Assembly: GCF_022171985.1 (NCBI RefSeq)
Contig: NZ_JAJVHF010000012.1
Coordinates: 47,994 to 111,993, forward strand
Direction: 5' to 3'
DNA: 64,000 bases
Source of the DNA: Huaxiibacter chinensis
Lineage (GTDB): Bacteria > Pseudomonadota > Gammaproteobacteria > Enterobacterales > Enterobacteriaceae
The position numbers were made by a program, and so were the translations under genes. Under the pieces are notes generated by a model. That model saw only the letters and a program-made list of their open reading frames with translations. It searched no databases and had not been told where the DNA came from. Shown in pieces: positions 39,565 through 49,175 of this stretch (position 1 is the first letter of the stretch; every line of letters begins with the position of its first letter).

Positions 39565-40491
39565 TTATGCGTGCGGCAGCCCGCCAAAGCGTTGGGCATA
39601 TAGCGCCCCCGGGGCAGGCAGCGCCCCCACCGAGGTTTCCCCTTTTTCGCTAACAAAGGCCAGCGCGCCAGGGGCCACACGTTGATAAATATTGATACAC
39701 AACTGCCGCGCGGTTTGGCCTGCCCAGTGTGCCGGAAGCAACTCTTCCGGTAACAGCGGATCTTTAAGCACCACACGGCGATAAAAATGGATCAACAACA
39801 GCTGAATCTGGAAGCAACGTTCCGGCGTCAGTTCCTCTGCCTTTGCCTCTTTTAAGAGCGGCAACAGCGGGCGGAAAGAGTCGATAAAGGTTTCATACAT
39901 GACGTTCTGCTCCGTCAGCTGCCAGCACTCTTCCACACGCGAGCGCAGCGCCGCGCGCGACAGCGCCAGAGGCGAGTGCGCTTCAAAACAGATGACGTTT
40001 TCTGCCACGCCAGCCTCATGCAGAAGCTGCTGAACATCGGCCAGCTTCTGCGACGGAGAGGCCATCAGGCTGGCGGCCAGGGTACCAAAGCCTTGCCAGA
40101 TCAGCTGTTTTTTCACGTCAGCCAGGGTGTTTTTATCCAGCCCTTCGGACAACAACAGCAACCATTTTCCATCCCAGGCAGGCTGTTCTCCCCGGTAGAT
40201 CTTATGCTCCGCGCGGCGGGTCAGGCGCAGCCCTTTATCGCTCAGGCGATAGAAGCTGCGACGGCCGATGCGCGAGACATCCAGCCAGCCTTCTTTGTTG
40301 AGACGGAAAAGCGCGGTGCGCACAAAGCGATCGCCAAAGCCCATCCCTTCCAGCAGCGCGGCCAGGCTTCCCAGCCAGATTTCACCGCCTCGATGGGAGA
40401 GTGCGTCACCGTAGAGCGACGAAATCAGCGAAGTACCGCTAATGAGCACCGAACTGACGGCATGCTGAATAAAGGTATCGAGTTTGCTCAT
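39565..40491 (-). CDS. paaX: Phenylacetyl-CoA-responsive repressor PaaX
   Basis: 308 residues with the E. coli-like start [12 protein letters not shown]; an alternative ATG three codons upstream (40500) is possible. GntR-like winged HTH in [45 protein letters not shown] (about 42-86), then the PaaX C-terminal ligand domain. Represses paa promoters; phenylacetyl-CoA relieves repression. The C-terminus ends GGLPHA, some eight residues shorter than E. coli PaaX (316). Transcribed with paaY and separated from paaK by about 96 bp holding a hairpin and an inverted repeat. Confidence 0.95.
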   Translation of the reverse strand: MSKLDTFIQHAVSSVLISGTSLISSLYGDALSHRGGEIWLGSLAALLEGMGFGDRFVRTALFRLNKEGWLDVSRIGRRSFYRLSDKGLRLTRRAEHKIYRGEQPAWDGKWLLLLSEGLDKNTLADVKKQLIWQGFGTLAASLMASPSQKLADVQQLLHEAGVAENVICFEAHSPLALSRAALRSRVEECWQLTEQNVMYETFIDSFRPLLPLLKEAKAEELTPERCFQIQLLLIHFYRRVVLKDPLLPEELLPAHWAGQTARQLCINIYQRVAPGALAFVSEKGETSVGALPAPGALYAQRFGGLPHA

Positions 40492-40523
40492 CTGATTCAT
40501 TCTGTTGTGTTTTTTATCCTGGA

Positions 40524-40546
40524 TGAATCATAGCACAGAAGATTCA
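40524..40546. promoter_or_regulatory. Inverted TGAATC/GATTCA repeat upstream of paaX
   Basis: TGAATC-N11-GATTCA, 33-55 bp upstream of the paaX start. The same TGATTC/GAATCA hexamers make up the paaA-paaZ operators in this window, so this may be an autoregulatory PaaX site. Confidence 0.4.
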
Positions 40547-40551
40547 GGCTA

Positions 40552-40575
40552 CCCTCTGCCGGAAATGGCAGAGGG
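40552..40575 (-). terminator. Hairpin after paaK
   Basis: Perfect 9-bp stem CCCTCTGCC / GGCAGAGGG with a 6-base loop, about 13 bases past paaK. Not followed by a T-run on the minus strand, so perhaps a partial terminator or RNA-stabilising structure at the end of the paaA-K message. Confidence 0.5.
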
Positions 40576-40587
40576 CGCGGTCCGCTT

Positions 40588-41907
40588 TTAACCGTTAGCG
40601 GCCACCTTGCGCAGATCGAATACGCGGCAGGCTTTCCCTTCGGAACGCGGAATACTGCCGCAGTTAACGATGGTCACGTCGGTTGAGATCCCGACCATCG
40701 ACTTGATCCGATGGCGCAACTGATGACAAACCTGACAGCGCTGCTCATGGGTTAACGTTAAGCTGCTCTCTTTGAGCTCCACTCTGACCGAAAGCGAATC
40801 AAGATGTCCACGGCGATTCACCTCCAGTTGGTAGTGCGGAGAAAGATGCTCAAACTTAACGATCTCCTCTTCAAGCTGGGACGGGAAGACGTTGACGCCG
40901 CGAATGATCAGCATGTCATCGCTGCGTCCGCTGATACGATCCATCCGGCGCATCGTGCGGGCCGTGCCGGGCAGCAGGCGGGTCAGATCGCGCGTGCGGT
41001 AGCGAATAACGGGCAGCGCCTCTTTCGTGAGGGTGGTAAATAACAGTTCGCCCTGCTGACCGTCTGCAAGCGGCGTTCCGTCGTTCGGGTTAACAATTTC
41101 CGGATAGAAATGGTCTTCCCAGATGGTCGGGCCATCGGCCGTTTCCAGACACTCCATCGCCACACCCGGCCCCATGACTTCTGATAAGCCGTAGATGTCC
41201 AGGGCGGTAATGCCCAGACGACGTTCAATCTCGTGGCGCATTGCCAGCGTCCAGGGCTCGGCACCGAAGACACCCACGCGCAGCGAGCACGGGCTGGCAT
41301 CGCCCCCCATCTGACGTTCCAGCTCTTCTATCAGGTTCAGACAATAGGATGGCGTCACCATGATCATGTCCGGCTGAAAATCGCGGATAAGCTGCGCCTG
41401 CTTTTCCGTTTGTCCGCCCGACATGGGGATCACCGTCGCGCCTAAGCGTTCAGCGCCATAGTGCGCGCCCAGCCCGCCGGTAAAGAGCCCGTAGCCGTAG
41501 GCAACGTGGATTTTATCTTTCGCGCTGCCGCCTGCGGCGCGCAGCGAGCGGGCGACAATGTTGGCCCAGTTATCAATATCGTTCCGGGTATAGCCAACCA
41601 CGGTTGGTTTGCCGGTTGTCCCGGAAGAGGCGTGGATCCGCACCACCTGCTCCATCGGCACCGCAAAGGTATCAAAGGGATAGTTATCCCGCAGATCCTG
41701 CTTGGTGGTGCACGGAAATTTATTGATATCGGACAGTTCGTTGAAATCGTCAGGATGCACGCCCGCCGCATCAAATTTGCGCTTGTACATCGGCACGTTG
41801 CGGTAAGCATGTTCGAGCGTCCACTTCAGACGTTGGGTTTGCAGCGCCTGTAGTTCGTCCAGGGACGCGGTTTCAATCGGATCGAGTTGGCTTGTTGTCG
41901 TTGTCAT
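40588..41907 (-). CDS. paaK: Phenylacetate-CoA ligase PaaK
   Basis: 439 residues (E. coli 437). AMP-forming acyl-CoA ligase that activates phenylacetate with CoA and ATP. Phosphate-loop [13 protein letters not shown] (about 95-107), adenine/substrate region [11 protein letters not shown], hinge [27 protein letters not shown] at 41937 would extend the frame by ten residues; ATG 41907 agrees better with E. coli and leaves a 26-base gap to paaJ. Last gene of the paaA-K operon. Confidence 0.95.
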   Translation of the reverse strand: MTTTTSQLDPIETASLDELQALQTQRLKWTLEHAYRNVPMYKRKFDAAGVHPDDFNELSDINKFPCTTKQDLRDNYPFDTFAVPMEQVVRIHASSGTTGKPTVVGYTRNDIDNWANIVARSLRAAGGSAKDKIHVAYGYGLFTGGLGAHYGAERLGATVIPMSGGQTEKQAQLIRDFQPDMIMVTPSYCLNLIEELERQMGGDASPCSLRVGVFGAEPWTLAMRHEIERRLGITALDIYGLSEVMGPGVAMECLETADGPTIWEDHFYPEIVNPNDGTPLADGQQGELLFTTLTKEALPVIRYRTRDLTRLLPGTARTMRRMDRISGRSDDMLIIRGVNVFPSQLEEEIVKFEHLSPHYQLEVNRRGHLDSLSVRVELKESSLTLTHEQRCQVCHQLRHRIKSMVGISTDVTIVNCGSIPRSEGKACRVFDLRKVAANG

Positions 41908-41933
41908 TGTAGGGTACTCACATTGTTTTTTGC

Positions 41934-43139
41934 TCAAACACGCTCAAGGATCAGGGCAATGCCCTGGCCCACACCGATGCACATCGTGCACAGCGCATAC
42001 CGCCCGTTGCGTCGATGTAATTCATTCGTAGCCGCCATGACCAGACGCGCCCCGCTCATCCCCAACGGATGGCCCAACGCAATGGCCCCCCCGTTAGGGT
42101 TAACGTGTTCGGCGTCGTCCGCGAGTCCAAGCTGACGCAACACGCCCAGCGCCTGTGCGGCAAAGGCCTCATTCAGCTCAATGACATCCATATCGTTGAT
42201 ACTTAACCCTGCGCGCTCCAGCACTTTACGGGTGGCCGGCACGGGCCCAAGCCCCATCAGGCGAGGCTCCACGCCTGCGCTGGCCATGGCCACAACGCGG
42301 GCTCGCGGCGTGAGCCCTTGCTGTTGAGCCATCTTCTCACCGGCAATCAACAGCGCTGCCGCGCCGTCATTCACGCCGGACGCGTTCCCCGCCGTCACCA
42401 CGCCGTTCTGGCGGAAAGGGGTTTTCAACGCCGCAAGCTGGGCTAACGTGGTTTCAGCACGCGGATGCTCGTCAAGGGAGACTTCACTGGTCACCCCTTT
42501 TTTGCCCGCCACGCTCACCGGCACGATCTCCTGCGCCAGGATACCGTTTTGCTGGGCCAGCGCCGTACGCTGCTGGCTGCGCAAGGCAAAAGCATCCTGA
42601 TCGGCGCGACTTATTTTTAACAATTCAGCTACATTCTCTGCCGTTTCCGGCATGCTGTCAGTACCAAATTGCTGATGCATGAGCGGATTCACAAATCGCC
42701 AGCCGATGGTGGTATCAAACATGTCGGCCTGACGCTGGAACGGCGACGTCGCTTTACCCATGACGAAGGGGGCGCGGGACATCGACTCCACGCCACCGGC
42801 TATCATTAACTCCGCCTCGCCTGCTTTAATTGCCCTGGCCGCGAACCCTACCGCGTCCAGACCAGATCCACACAGGCGATTGAGGGTGGTACCGGACACC
42901 GTCTGGGGAATCCCGGCCAGCAGTGCCGCCATGCGGGCGACGTTTCGGTTATCTTCCCCCGCCTGGTTTGCACAGCCCAGAAGCACATCATCGATCAGTC
43001 CGGCATCCAGCTGCGGATAACGCGCCAGCAGCGCGCGCAGCGGCACCGCGGCTAAATCGTCGGGCCGTACGCCTGACAAGGCGCCGCCGTATCGTCCAAT
43101 CGGGGTTCGTACGCCGTCACAAATATAGGCATCACGCAT
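41934..43139 (-). CDS. paaJ: 3-oxoadipyl-CoA / 3-oxo-5,6-dehydrosuberyl-CoA thiolase PaaJ
   Basis: 401 residues as in E. coli. Thiolase with catalytic Cys in [13 protein letters not shown] (near residue 90), His in [17 protein letters not shown] and the second Cys in [10 protein letters not shown]. Cleaves 3-oxoadipyl-CoA to succinyl-CoA and acetyl-CoA, and the dehydrosuberyl intermediate earlier in the pathway. Its start overlaps the paaI stop by one base (TGATG). Confidence 0.96.
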   Translation of the reverse strand: MRDAYICDGVRTPIGRYGGALSGVRPDDLAAVPLRALLARYPQLDAGLIDDVLLGCANQAGEDNRNVARMAALLAGIPQTVSGTTLNRLCGSGLDAVGFAARAIKAGEAELMIAGGVESMSRAPFVMGKATSPFQRQADMFDTTIGWRFVNPLMHQQFGTDSMPETAENVAELLKISRADQDAFALRSQQRTALAQQNGILAQEIVPVSVAGKKGVTSEVSLDEHPRAETTLAQLAALKTPFRQNGVVTAGNASGVNDGAAALLIAGEKMAQQQGLTPRARVVAMASAGVEPRLMGLGPVPATRKVLERAGLSINDMDVIELNEAFAAQALGVLRQLGLADDAEHVNPNGGAIALGHPLGMSGARLVMAATNELHRRNGRYALCTMCIGVGQGIALILERV

Positions 43140-43561
43140 CAGGCTTCTCCTGTCACACTGCCGCCCGTGCGGTGGGATTTACCGCGAAACAGGGCGACTG
43201 TTTTTTGTTGTTGATTGGTAATTTCAATGTCGTAGACGCCGGTCAGTTTGCCCTGATGCTTTACCCGGGCAGTGGCCGTTAGCCTGTCTCCGGCAAATCC
43301 GGGGCGCAGGAAATCGATTGAACAGCCTGAGGCCACCGCCGCCAGCCCCTGGCTGTTGCAGGCGTACGCAAATGCCGTATCCGCCAGCGAGAAAAGTTGT
43401 CCGCCATGACAGGTTTTATGCCCGTTGAGCATCTGCGGCGTAATGGTCATGGTCACGACGGCATAACCGTCATCCATCTCAATAATCTCGATGCCCAGCG
43501 CCCGTGCGCAGGCGTCGTTTTCATACATGGCATGGGCGTTTTGCCAGGCGTTATGACTCAT
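43139..43561 (-). CDS. paaI: Acyl-CoA thioesterase PaaI
   Basis: 140 residues, same as E. coli PaaI. Hot-dog-fold thioesterase with the [16 protein letters not shown] signature (catalytic Asp near residue 61 in SLAD). Salvages CoA from ring-hydroxylated phenylacetyl-CoA dead ends. The open frame to 43783 is a shadow of paaH; ATG 43561 ([16 protein letters not shown]) is right. Overlaps the 3' end of paaH by 11 bases, so translational coupling is likely. Confidence 0.95.
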   Translation of the reverse strand: MSHNAWQNAHAMYENDACARALGIEIIEMDDGYAVVTMTITPQMLNGHKTCHGGQLFSLADTAFAYACNSQGLAAVASGCSIDFLRPGFAGDRLTATARVKHQGKLTGVYDIEITNQQQKTVALFRGKSHRTGGSVTGEA

Positions 43562-44978
43562 AGCTACTCTCCAGAAGCGCGCGCTGGCGCAGCAGTGAAC
43601 AGGGACGGTAACGTTCTTCACCGTAGTGGCGTTGCAGGTTGTCCAGCAGGAAAAGCAGCCGCTGCCAGCCCAGGCGCTCACCCCAGGCCACCGGCCCGCA
43701 GGGATAGTTGACGCCCAGACGCATCGCCGTATCGATATCCTCTTCGCTGGCGACCCCTTTTTGCAGCGTATCCAGCGCTTCATTGATAATCATCGCCACC
43801 GTGCGCCAGATCAGCAGACCGGGATAGTCCGCAATCATCAGCACGCGTTTTCCTTGCTGTTGCAGGTACTGCACCACCTTCTGCGTCGCGGCGGGCGGAT
43901 TACTGGCGGCGGCGGCAATCACCGCCACGTCGCGTTCCATCCGGTCCACGACCACGACAGGCTTATTCAGGCGCAGGGCCAGGCTTTGTGCTGTTTCACC
44001 CTGCGTTTCAATGAGGAGAGCGTCGTCAATTTCAGTGACACCGTCACTTAACCTGGACGCGTTAAACGCAGCAGAGGTCCCGGAGACGTCATCCAGCCAG
44101 TGAACCTGCGGCTTTTTGCCGCGCCAGTCATAGACGCCCTGCCCGCTTTTTTTGCCGAGCCGCCCAGCCGTGACCAGCTCCTGTTGGTATAGCGACGGCA
44201 GAAAACGCCGTTCCTGCCAGAAAGCATTAAATACCGAGCAGGTCACCGCGAAATTGACGTCCTGACCAATCAGATCGGTGAGCTCCAGCGGGCCCATCGG
44301 AAAACCTGCCCCTTCGCGCAGAGCGGCATCAATCGCTTCCGGGGAAGCGACCTGCTCTTCCAGCGCCCGCCAGGCTTCTGAATAAAACGGACGCGCCACG
44401 CGGTTGACGATAAACCCCGGCGTCGACTGACAGCGCACGGGCTGTTTGCCCCAGCTTATTGCCAGTTCGCACAGCAGATCCGTCACTTCTGGCGACGTCG
44501 CCAGCCCGCTCACCACTTCAACCAGTTTCATCACCGGCGCAGGATTAAAAAAATGCAGCCCGGCAACGCGTTCCGGATGAGGCAGGTCGGCGGCGATGGC
44601 GGTAACAGAGATAGAAGAGGTGTTGCTGGTTAACAGCGTCTGTGGCGAACAGAGGCTGGCAAGCTGCGAAAAAAGGGCTTTTTTCACCTCAAGGCGCTCG
44701 GAGGCGGCTTCAATGACCAGATCGGCGTCTGCCAGCGCCTCTATTCCGGTCACCGGCTTCAGGCGCGCCAGAATGGCGGCACAGGCTTGTGCAGAGAGCT
44801 TGCCGCGCGCAACGCGGGATGACAAACGCGTGCGAATGCCCTCAATCGCCCGGGAGACCGCATCAGCAGCGATATCGTAAAGTAAAACCGGGTGTCCACT
44901 GCTGGCCGCCACTTCCGCAATACCGGCCCCCATGGTGCCACTGCCGATCACCGCGACGGTGCGAATGTTTATCGTCAT
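43551..44978 (-). CDS. paaH: 3-hydroxyadipyl-CoA dehydrogenase PaaH
   Basis: 475 residues as in E. coli. NAD-dependent 3-hydroxyacyl-CoA dehydrogenase: Rossmann motif VIGSGTMGAGIAEVAA at residue 10, catalytic His in GLHFFNPAP, C-terminal repeat LRLGVNYPCGPVAWGERLG of a second 3HCDH domain. Oxidises 3-hydroxyadipyl-CoA to 3-oxoadipyl-CoA. One base separates it from paaG. Confidence 0.96.
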   Translation of the reverse strand: MTINIRTVAVIGSGTMGAGIAEVAASSGHPVLLYDIAADAVSRAIEGIRTRLSSRVARGKLSAQACAAILARLKPVTGIEALADADLVIEAASERLEVKKALFSQLASLCSPQTLLTSNTSSISVTAIAADLPHPERVAGLHFFNPAPVMKLVEVVSGLATSPEVTDLLCELAISWGKQPVRCQSTPGFIVNRVARPFYSEAWRALEEQVASPEAIDAALREGAGFPMGPLELTDLIGQDVNFAVTCSVFNAFWQERRFLPSLYQQELVTAGRLGKKSGQGVYDWRGKKPQVHWLDDVSGTSAAFNASRLSDGVTEIDDALLIETQGETAQSLALRLNKPVVVVDRMERDVAVIAAAASNPPAATQKVVQYLQQQGKRVLMIADYPGLLIWRTVAMIINEALDTLQKGVASEEDIDTAMRLGVNYPCGPVAWGERLGWQRLLFLLDNLQRHYGEERYRPCSLLRQRALLESSYES

Positions 44979-44979
44979 C

Positions 44980-45765
44980 TTATTTCCCCGTGAAAGTCGG
45001 CGGGCGCTTGCTCAGAAACGCGCTGACCCCTTCCCGATAATCGTCGCTTCGTCCGGCCAGACGCTGGTAATCCCGTTCAAGATCGAGTTGCGTATCGAGG
45101 CTGTTGGTTTCGGCGGCATTGATCGCCTGCTTAATGAGACCCAGACCGAAGGTGGGCTGAGAAGCCAGATGCAGGGCCAGCTTCTGTGCGCAAGCAGAGA
45201 GATCTTCATCTTCCACCACCTGCCAGATCATGCCCCAGTCGCATGCCTGCTCAGCGCTCAGTTTGTCCCCCAGCAGCGCCAGCCCCATTGCGCGCGCCCG
45301 TCCGGCGACTCTTGGCAGCAGCCAGGTCCCTCCGCAGTCCGGCACCAGTCCAAGCTTACTGAAGGCCATGACAAAACTGGCCGAGCGTGCGGCAATGACC
45401 ATGTCGCAGCCCAGGGCCAGCGTTGCCCCTGCACCTGCCGCCACGCCGTTCACGGCAGCGATCACCGGTTTAGGTAAGGCCGCCAGACGGCGCACCAGCG
45501 GGTTATAGAATGTCTCAACGGACATGCCCAGATCGGGTGCGGGACCGTTTGGATCGACATTACGATCGTTTAAATCCTGGCCGGCGCAAAAACCGCGTCC
45601 GGCCCCCGTTATCAGCAGACAGCGCACGGTGTCATCCCGCTCGGCCTGTTTCAGGCAGGCGGACAACTGCTGGTGCATCTCGTCATTAAAACTGTTCAGA
45701 CGATCCGGACGATTCAGCGTAAGGGTCATTACGCCTTGCTCAACGTGACAGAGAATAGATTCCAC
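44980..45765 (-). CDS. paaG: 1,2-epoxyphenylacetyl-CoA isomerase PaaG
   Basis: 261 residues (E. coli 262). Crotonase-fold enzyme: oxyanion segments AGRGFCAGQDLND and NGVAAGAGATLALGCD, catalytic region FSKLGLVPDCGGTWLLPR. Converts the ring epoxide to oxepin-CoA and also isomerises dehydroadipyl-CoA double bonds. Two bases separate it from paaF. Confidence 0.96.
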   Translation of the reverse strand: MESILCHVEQGVMTLTLNRPDRLNSFNDEMHQQLSACLKQAERDDTVRCLLITGAGRGFCAGQDLNDRNVDPNGPAPDLGMSVETFYNPLVRRLAALPKPVIAAVNGVAAGAGATLALGCDMVIAARSASFVMAFSKLGLVPDCGGTWLLPRVAGRARAMGLALLGDKLSAEQACDWGMIWQVVEDEDLSACAQKLALHLASQPTFGLGLIKQAINAAETNSLDTQLDLERDYQRLAGRSDDYREGVSAFLSKRPPTFTGK

Positions 45766-45767
45766 AA

Positions 45768-46535
45768 TTAGCGTCCTTTAAAATCGGGTGTGCGTTTCTC
45801 CAGGAAAGCCGCAATGCCCTCCCGGCGATCGTCGGTGGCCGCCAGCAGCGTAAAGAGCTGACGTTCCTGAGCGAGACCGGCATGCAGCGGAACCTCCTGC
45901 GACTGACGTAACGCCTGCTTCGCCGCCTGCAACGCCAGCGGAGCGTGACGCGCCATCTTTGCGGCAAGCTGGAGGGCATATTCCACCGTCAGCGCTGGCG
46001 GACAGATATCGCTCACCAGACCCGCTTCGCGCGCCTGTAGGGCAGTGATACTCTCGCCGGTCAGGATCATTTTGCTGGCTAAAGATTTGCCGACGCAGCG
46101 TATCAGCCGCTGGGTGCCGCCCGCGCCAGGCATGATCCCAAGGGTAATTTCCGGCAGACCGAAACGGGCGTTATCCCCGGCGATGACGACATCGCACAGC
46201 AAGGCCAGCTCACACCCGGCACCCAGCGCGTAGCCATTCACCGCGGCAATGAAGGGTTTGTTGAAGGCGTTTATCCGCGCCCACAGCTGCGGACGGATAT
46301 CATTCAGGGTGGCGGGCAGATCGTTTTGCGCCATCTCGTTTAAATCGGCGCCGGCGGCAAAGCCACGCTCTCCGCCGTCAATCACGCAAACGGAAATGTG
46401 GCTGTCTGCTGCTGCCGCCTCAAGGGCTGCCGCCAGTTCGCCTAACAGCGCGTTATTGAGGGCGTTTCGCGCCGCCGGGCGATGGAGCGTCAGCTGTAAG
46501 ACGCGTCCGTGGCGGGTGGTGATTAACTCGCTCAT
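45768..46535 (-). CDS. paaF: 2,3-dehydroadipyl-CoA hydratase PaaF
   Basis: 255 residues as in E. coli. Crotonase-family enoyl-CoA hydratase: GFAAGADLNEM, NGYALGAGCELALLCD, FGLPEITLGIMPGAGGTQRL carry the oxyanion hole and catalytic glutamates. Hydrates 2,3-dehydroadipyl-CoA. Start overlaps the paaE stop by ATGA. Confidence 0.96.
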   Translation of the reverse strand: MSELITTRHGRVLQLTLHRPAARNALNNALLGELAAALEAAAADSHISVCVIDGGERGFAAGADLNEMAQNDLPATLNDIRPQLWARINAFNKPFIAAVNGYALGAGCELALLCDVVIAGDNARFGLPEITLGIMPGAGGTQRLIRCVGKSLASKMILTGESITALQAREAGLVSDICPPALTVEYALQLAAKMARHAPLALQAAKQALRQSQEVPLHAGLAQERQLFTLLAATDDRREGIAAFLEKRTPDFKGR

Positions 46536-47602
46536 GCCATCCCCTTCGCATCGAAATCGACAATCACGTCCGGCGTTAACGGCAGCGCCTGACAGCTCAA
46601 CACATAGCCTGCCGCCAGCTCATCCGGCTCCAGGCTGTAGTTCGTCGCCATATCAACCTTGCCGCGCAGCACTTTGCATTTGCAGGTCGCACAGACGCCG
46701 CCTTTACAGGCGTAAGGTAAGTCAGCGCCCTGGCGCAAGGCCGCGTCGAGAATACTTTCGTCCTCGGCCGTCAGGGTGATCTGGCGATCGCGGCCATCCT
46801 GGCGCACCGTCACCTTCTGGCCCTGAGTCTGGATCGTGGTTGCACGCTTAACGGGCGTGCCCGCCGTGTTGAAGCGCTCAAGGTGAATCGCTTTATCGGC
46901 GATACCCAGCGTTTTCAGCGCCTGTTCGGCCTCGTCCATCATGACGGAGGGTCCACAAATAAAGGCTTCATCAAACTGGCTAAAATCAATCAGCGTGTTG
47001 GCGAGCGCCTGAAGCTTTTCGCCATTAATACGCCCGTGGAGCAACTCGCTGTCGAGCGTCTCCTGGCTAAAGATATTGACCAGCTGCAGGCGCTGGGCGT
47101 AGGAGTCTTTCAGATCCGCCAACGCCTGGCGGAACATCATGCTCTGGCTGCTGCGGTTACCGTAGATCAGGGTGAAGTGGCTTTCCGGCTCGGTGGTCAG
47201 CGTCGCCGATAAGATCGCCAGCATCGGGGTAATGCCCGAACCTGCCGCGATTGCCAGATAGCGCCCCTGTCGTCCGGCCTGCGGCTGGTAGCCGAAATGC
47301 CCCTGCGGCACCATGACCTCCATTGCCATGCCCTGCTTGATCTCATCCCGGGCATAGCGGGAAAAGCGTCCGCCGTCGATAGCCTTTACGGCCACGCTGA
47401 CCTCGTGCGGCCCTACGCTGCGGCAGATGGAATAACAGCGGCGAAGCTCCTCACCCGCCAGTTTCGCTTTCAGCGTCAGGTGTTGACCGGGGCGGAAACG
47501 ATAGGCCTCCTGTAATCCCGGCGGAATGGCGAAGGTAATCGTCACCGCATCGCGCGTTTCGGGTTCTACTTTAGCCACCGTCAGGGCATGAAACGTAGTC
47601 AT
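46532..47602 (-). CDS. paaE: Phenylacetyl-CoA epoxidase reductase subunit PaaE
   Basis: 356 residues as in E. coli. Ferredoxin-NADP reductase-type FAD domain (FRPGQHLTLKA, RCYSICRS), NAD(P) domain (IAAGSGITPMLAIL, YGNRSSQSMMFR) and a C-terminal plant-type 2Fe-2S domain with cysteines in YACKGGVCATCKCKV and VLSCQ. Transfers electrons from NADPH to the PaaA di-iron site. ATG 47602 is used; the ORF to 47692 is an upstream extension inside paaD. Confidence 0.96.
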   Translation of the reverse strand: MTTFHALTVAKVEPETRDAVTITFAIPPGLQEAYRFRPGQHLTLKAKLAGEELRRCYSICRSVGPHEVSVAVKAIDGGRFSRYARDEIKQGMAMEVMVPQGHFGYQPQAGRQGRYLAIAAGSGITPMLAILSATLTTEPESHFTLIYGNRSSQSMMFRQALADLKDSYAQRLQLVNIFSQETLDSELLHGRINGEKLQALANTLIDFSQFDEAFICGPSVMMDEAEQALKTLGIADKAIHLERFNTAGTPVKRATTIQTQGQKVTVRQDGRDRQITLTAEDESILDAALRQGADLPYACKGGVCATCKCKVLRGKVDMATNYSLEPDELAAGYVLSCQALPLTPDVIVDFDAKGMA

Positions 47603-47609
47603 GGCAACC

Positions 47610-48107
47610 TCAAATACATTTGAAATAATCGAAAGGCTCACGGCAGTCATTGCAGCGATAAAGCGCTTTGCAGGCCGTGGAACCAAATTCACTGATCACC
47701 GAGGTGTGCGTGCTCATACAGCGCGGACAGGTCACCTCGGCGGGGGCATGCGCATGGCAGCTGTGGCCGACAGGCGGGCTAATGCCGTACTCGCGTAACC
47801 GCGTGCGGGCGTCCTGGGTCATCCAGTCCGTCGTCCAGGCCGGATCGAGCTGCAGGACGATATGGACCGGCGTGAAACCGTGCGCGGTCATCGTCTCGCG
47901 AATCGCGCCCAGCAGGTGTTCCGTCGCCGGACAGCCAGAGTACGTAGGCGTAAAACCAATCACCCAGCCCTGACCCTGCGCGTCGACGCTCCGTACCATG
48001 CCTAAATCGGTAATGGTCAGGACCGGCACCTCCGGATCGGGGATCTGGCTTAACAGCGCCCAGATTTGCGGGATTTGCGCCGGGGCGATCTCGACAAGAC
48101 GTTGCAT
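47610..48107 (-). CDS. paaD: Phenylacetyl-CoA epoxidase assembly protein PaaD
   Basis: 165 residues as in E. coli. N-terminal MIP18/DUF59 domain (QIPDPEVPVLTITDLGMV, FTPTYSGCPATEHL) and a C-terminal zinc-ribbon-like Cys cluster (CPRCMSTHTS, CNDCREPFDYFKC). Likely needed for Fe-S maturation of the epoxidase complex. AAGGAGG lies 5-6 bases before the ATG. paaC's stop is 14 bases upstream. Confidence 0.95.
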   Translation of the reverse strand: MQRLVEIAPAQIPQIWALLSQIPDPEVPVLTITDLGMVRSVDAQGQGWVIGFTPTYSGCPATEHLLGAIRETMTAHGFTPVHIVLQLDPAWTTDWMTQDARTRLREYGISPPVGHSCHAHAPAEVTCPRCMSTHTSVISEFGSTACKALYRCNDCREPFDYFKCI

Positions 48108-48121
48108 GGCGGCCTCCTTCA

Positions 48122-48868
48122 TTACCACTGCTGCCCGGGATACATGCGCTGGAGATACTGCATTTCTGCCAGCATCGGTCCCAGATGTTCCGTGTGCAGC
48201 CCGTGTTTACCGCCAGTGCGATACGCCGCCTCGGCAGGCACCGTGAGCGTGGCCTGCTGTAAACCGTCATATACCTCGGCTTCCCATTCGGCGCGCAGTT
48301 CACGCGGGTCTATGGCGATACCGTCCGCTGCCAGCGACGTTTCAATCTCATCCGCGTCAAACAGCTCGGCGGTAAAACGCCACAGCGTATCCACGGCCTG
48401 CTGCATTTTTTCTGCCGAAACGGAGGTGCCGTTACCCAGGCGCTCCACCCAGCCGCGGCTGAACCGCAGGTGATACCTCGCCTCTTTAATGGCTTTTGCG
48501 GCAATCGCCGCCAGCTGGGCGTCGCGGCTTTGCGTCAGGCGGCTGAACAGCGCCACGTGCCACACATCAATGAAATATTGCCGCACCAGGGTGTCGGCAA
48601 AGTTGCCGTTCGGCTGCTCGGCCAGCAGCAGGTTACAGAACTGGCGTTCGTCACGGGAAAACGCCAGCGTGTCTTCGCTGCCTTCGCCTTCAAGCTCGGC
48701 GGCATAGGTTAAAAAATTGCGTGCCTGCCCCAGCAAATCGAGACCAATGTTGGCCAGCGCCAGATCGATTTCCAGCTCCGGCGCATGTCCACACCACGCT
48801 CCGAGGCGTTGTGACAGGACCAGGCAGTTATCGCCCAGGCGCAGGGCATATGCGGATGTCGTATTCAT
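48122..48868 (-). CDS. paaC: Phenylacetyl-CoA epoxidase structural subunit PaaC
   Basis: 248 residues as in E. coli. Ferritin-like helical protein homologous to PaaA but lacking its full di-iron ligand set; structural partner in the PaaAC heterodimer. Conserved LDLLGQARNFLTYAAELEGEG and RYHLRFSRGWVERLGNGT. Start at 48868 has GAGGGCAG, preceding paaB by 8 bases. Confidence 0.96.
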   Translation of the reverse strand: MNTTSAYALRLGDNCLVLSQRLGAWCGHAPELEIDLALANIGLDLLGQARNFLTYAAELEGEGSEDTLAFSRDERQFCNLLLAEQPNGNFADTLVRQYFIDVWHVALFSRLTQSRDAQLAAIAAKAIKEARYHLRFSRGWVERLGNGTSVSAEKMQQAVDTLWRFTAELFDADEIETSLAADGIAIDPRELRAEWEAEVYDGLQQATLTVPAEAAYRTGGKHGLHTEHLGPMLAEMQYLQRMYPGQQW

Positions 48869-48876
48869 TACTGCCC

Positions 48877-49164
48877 TCACATGTGCTCGATGCCATCAGG
48901 GATGGTGTAAAAGGTCGGGTGGCGATAGACCTTGCTTTCCGCAGGATCGAAAAATTCACCGCGCTCTTCGGGCTGCGAGGCGACAATTTCACTCGCCTTC
49001 ACTACCCAAATCGAGCAGCCTTCGCTGCGGCGGGTATAGGCATCACGCGCATTCTCCAGCGCCATGCGATCGTCGGCTGCGTGCAGGCTGCCCACGTGCC
49101 GGTGGGATAATCCCTGTTTGCTGCGGACAAAAACTTCGTATAACGGCCAGTAAACATTGCTCAT
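48877..49164 (-). CDS. paaB: Phenylacetyl-CoA epoxidase subunit PaaB
   Basis: 95 residues as in E. coli. Small PaaB-family subunit bridging the PaaAC pairs in the epoxidase complex; conserved YEVFVRSKQGLSHRHVGSLHA and HPTFYTIPDGIEHM. Located 11 bases after paaA. Confidence 0.96.
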   Translation of the reverse strand: MSNVYWPLYEVFVRSKQGLSHRHVGSLHAADDRMALENARDAYTRRSEGCSIWVVKASEIVASQPEERGEFFDPAESKVYRHPTFYTIPDGIEHM

Positions 49165-49175
49165 TGTGCTTCCCC

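Noticed and set aside
43562..43783. Long N-terminal extension of PaaI
   Set aside because: It lies inside paaH in another frame; ATG 43561 agrees exactly with the E. coli 140-residue PaaI.
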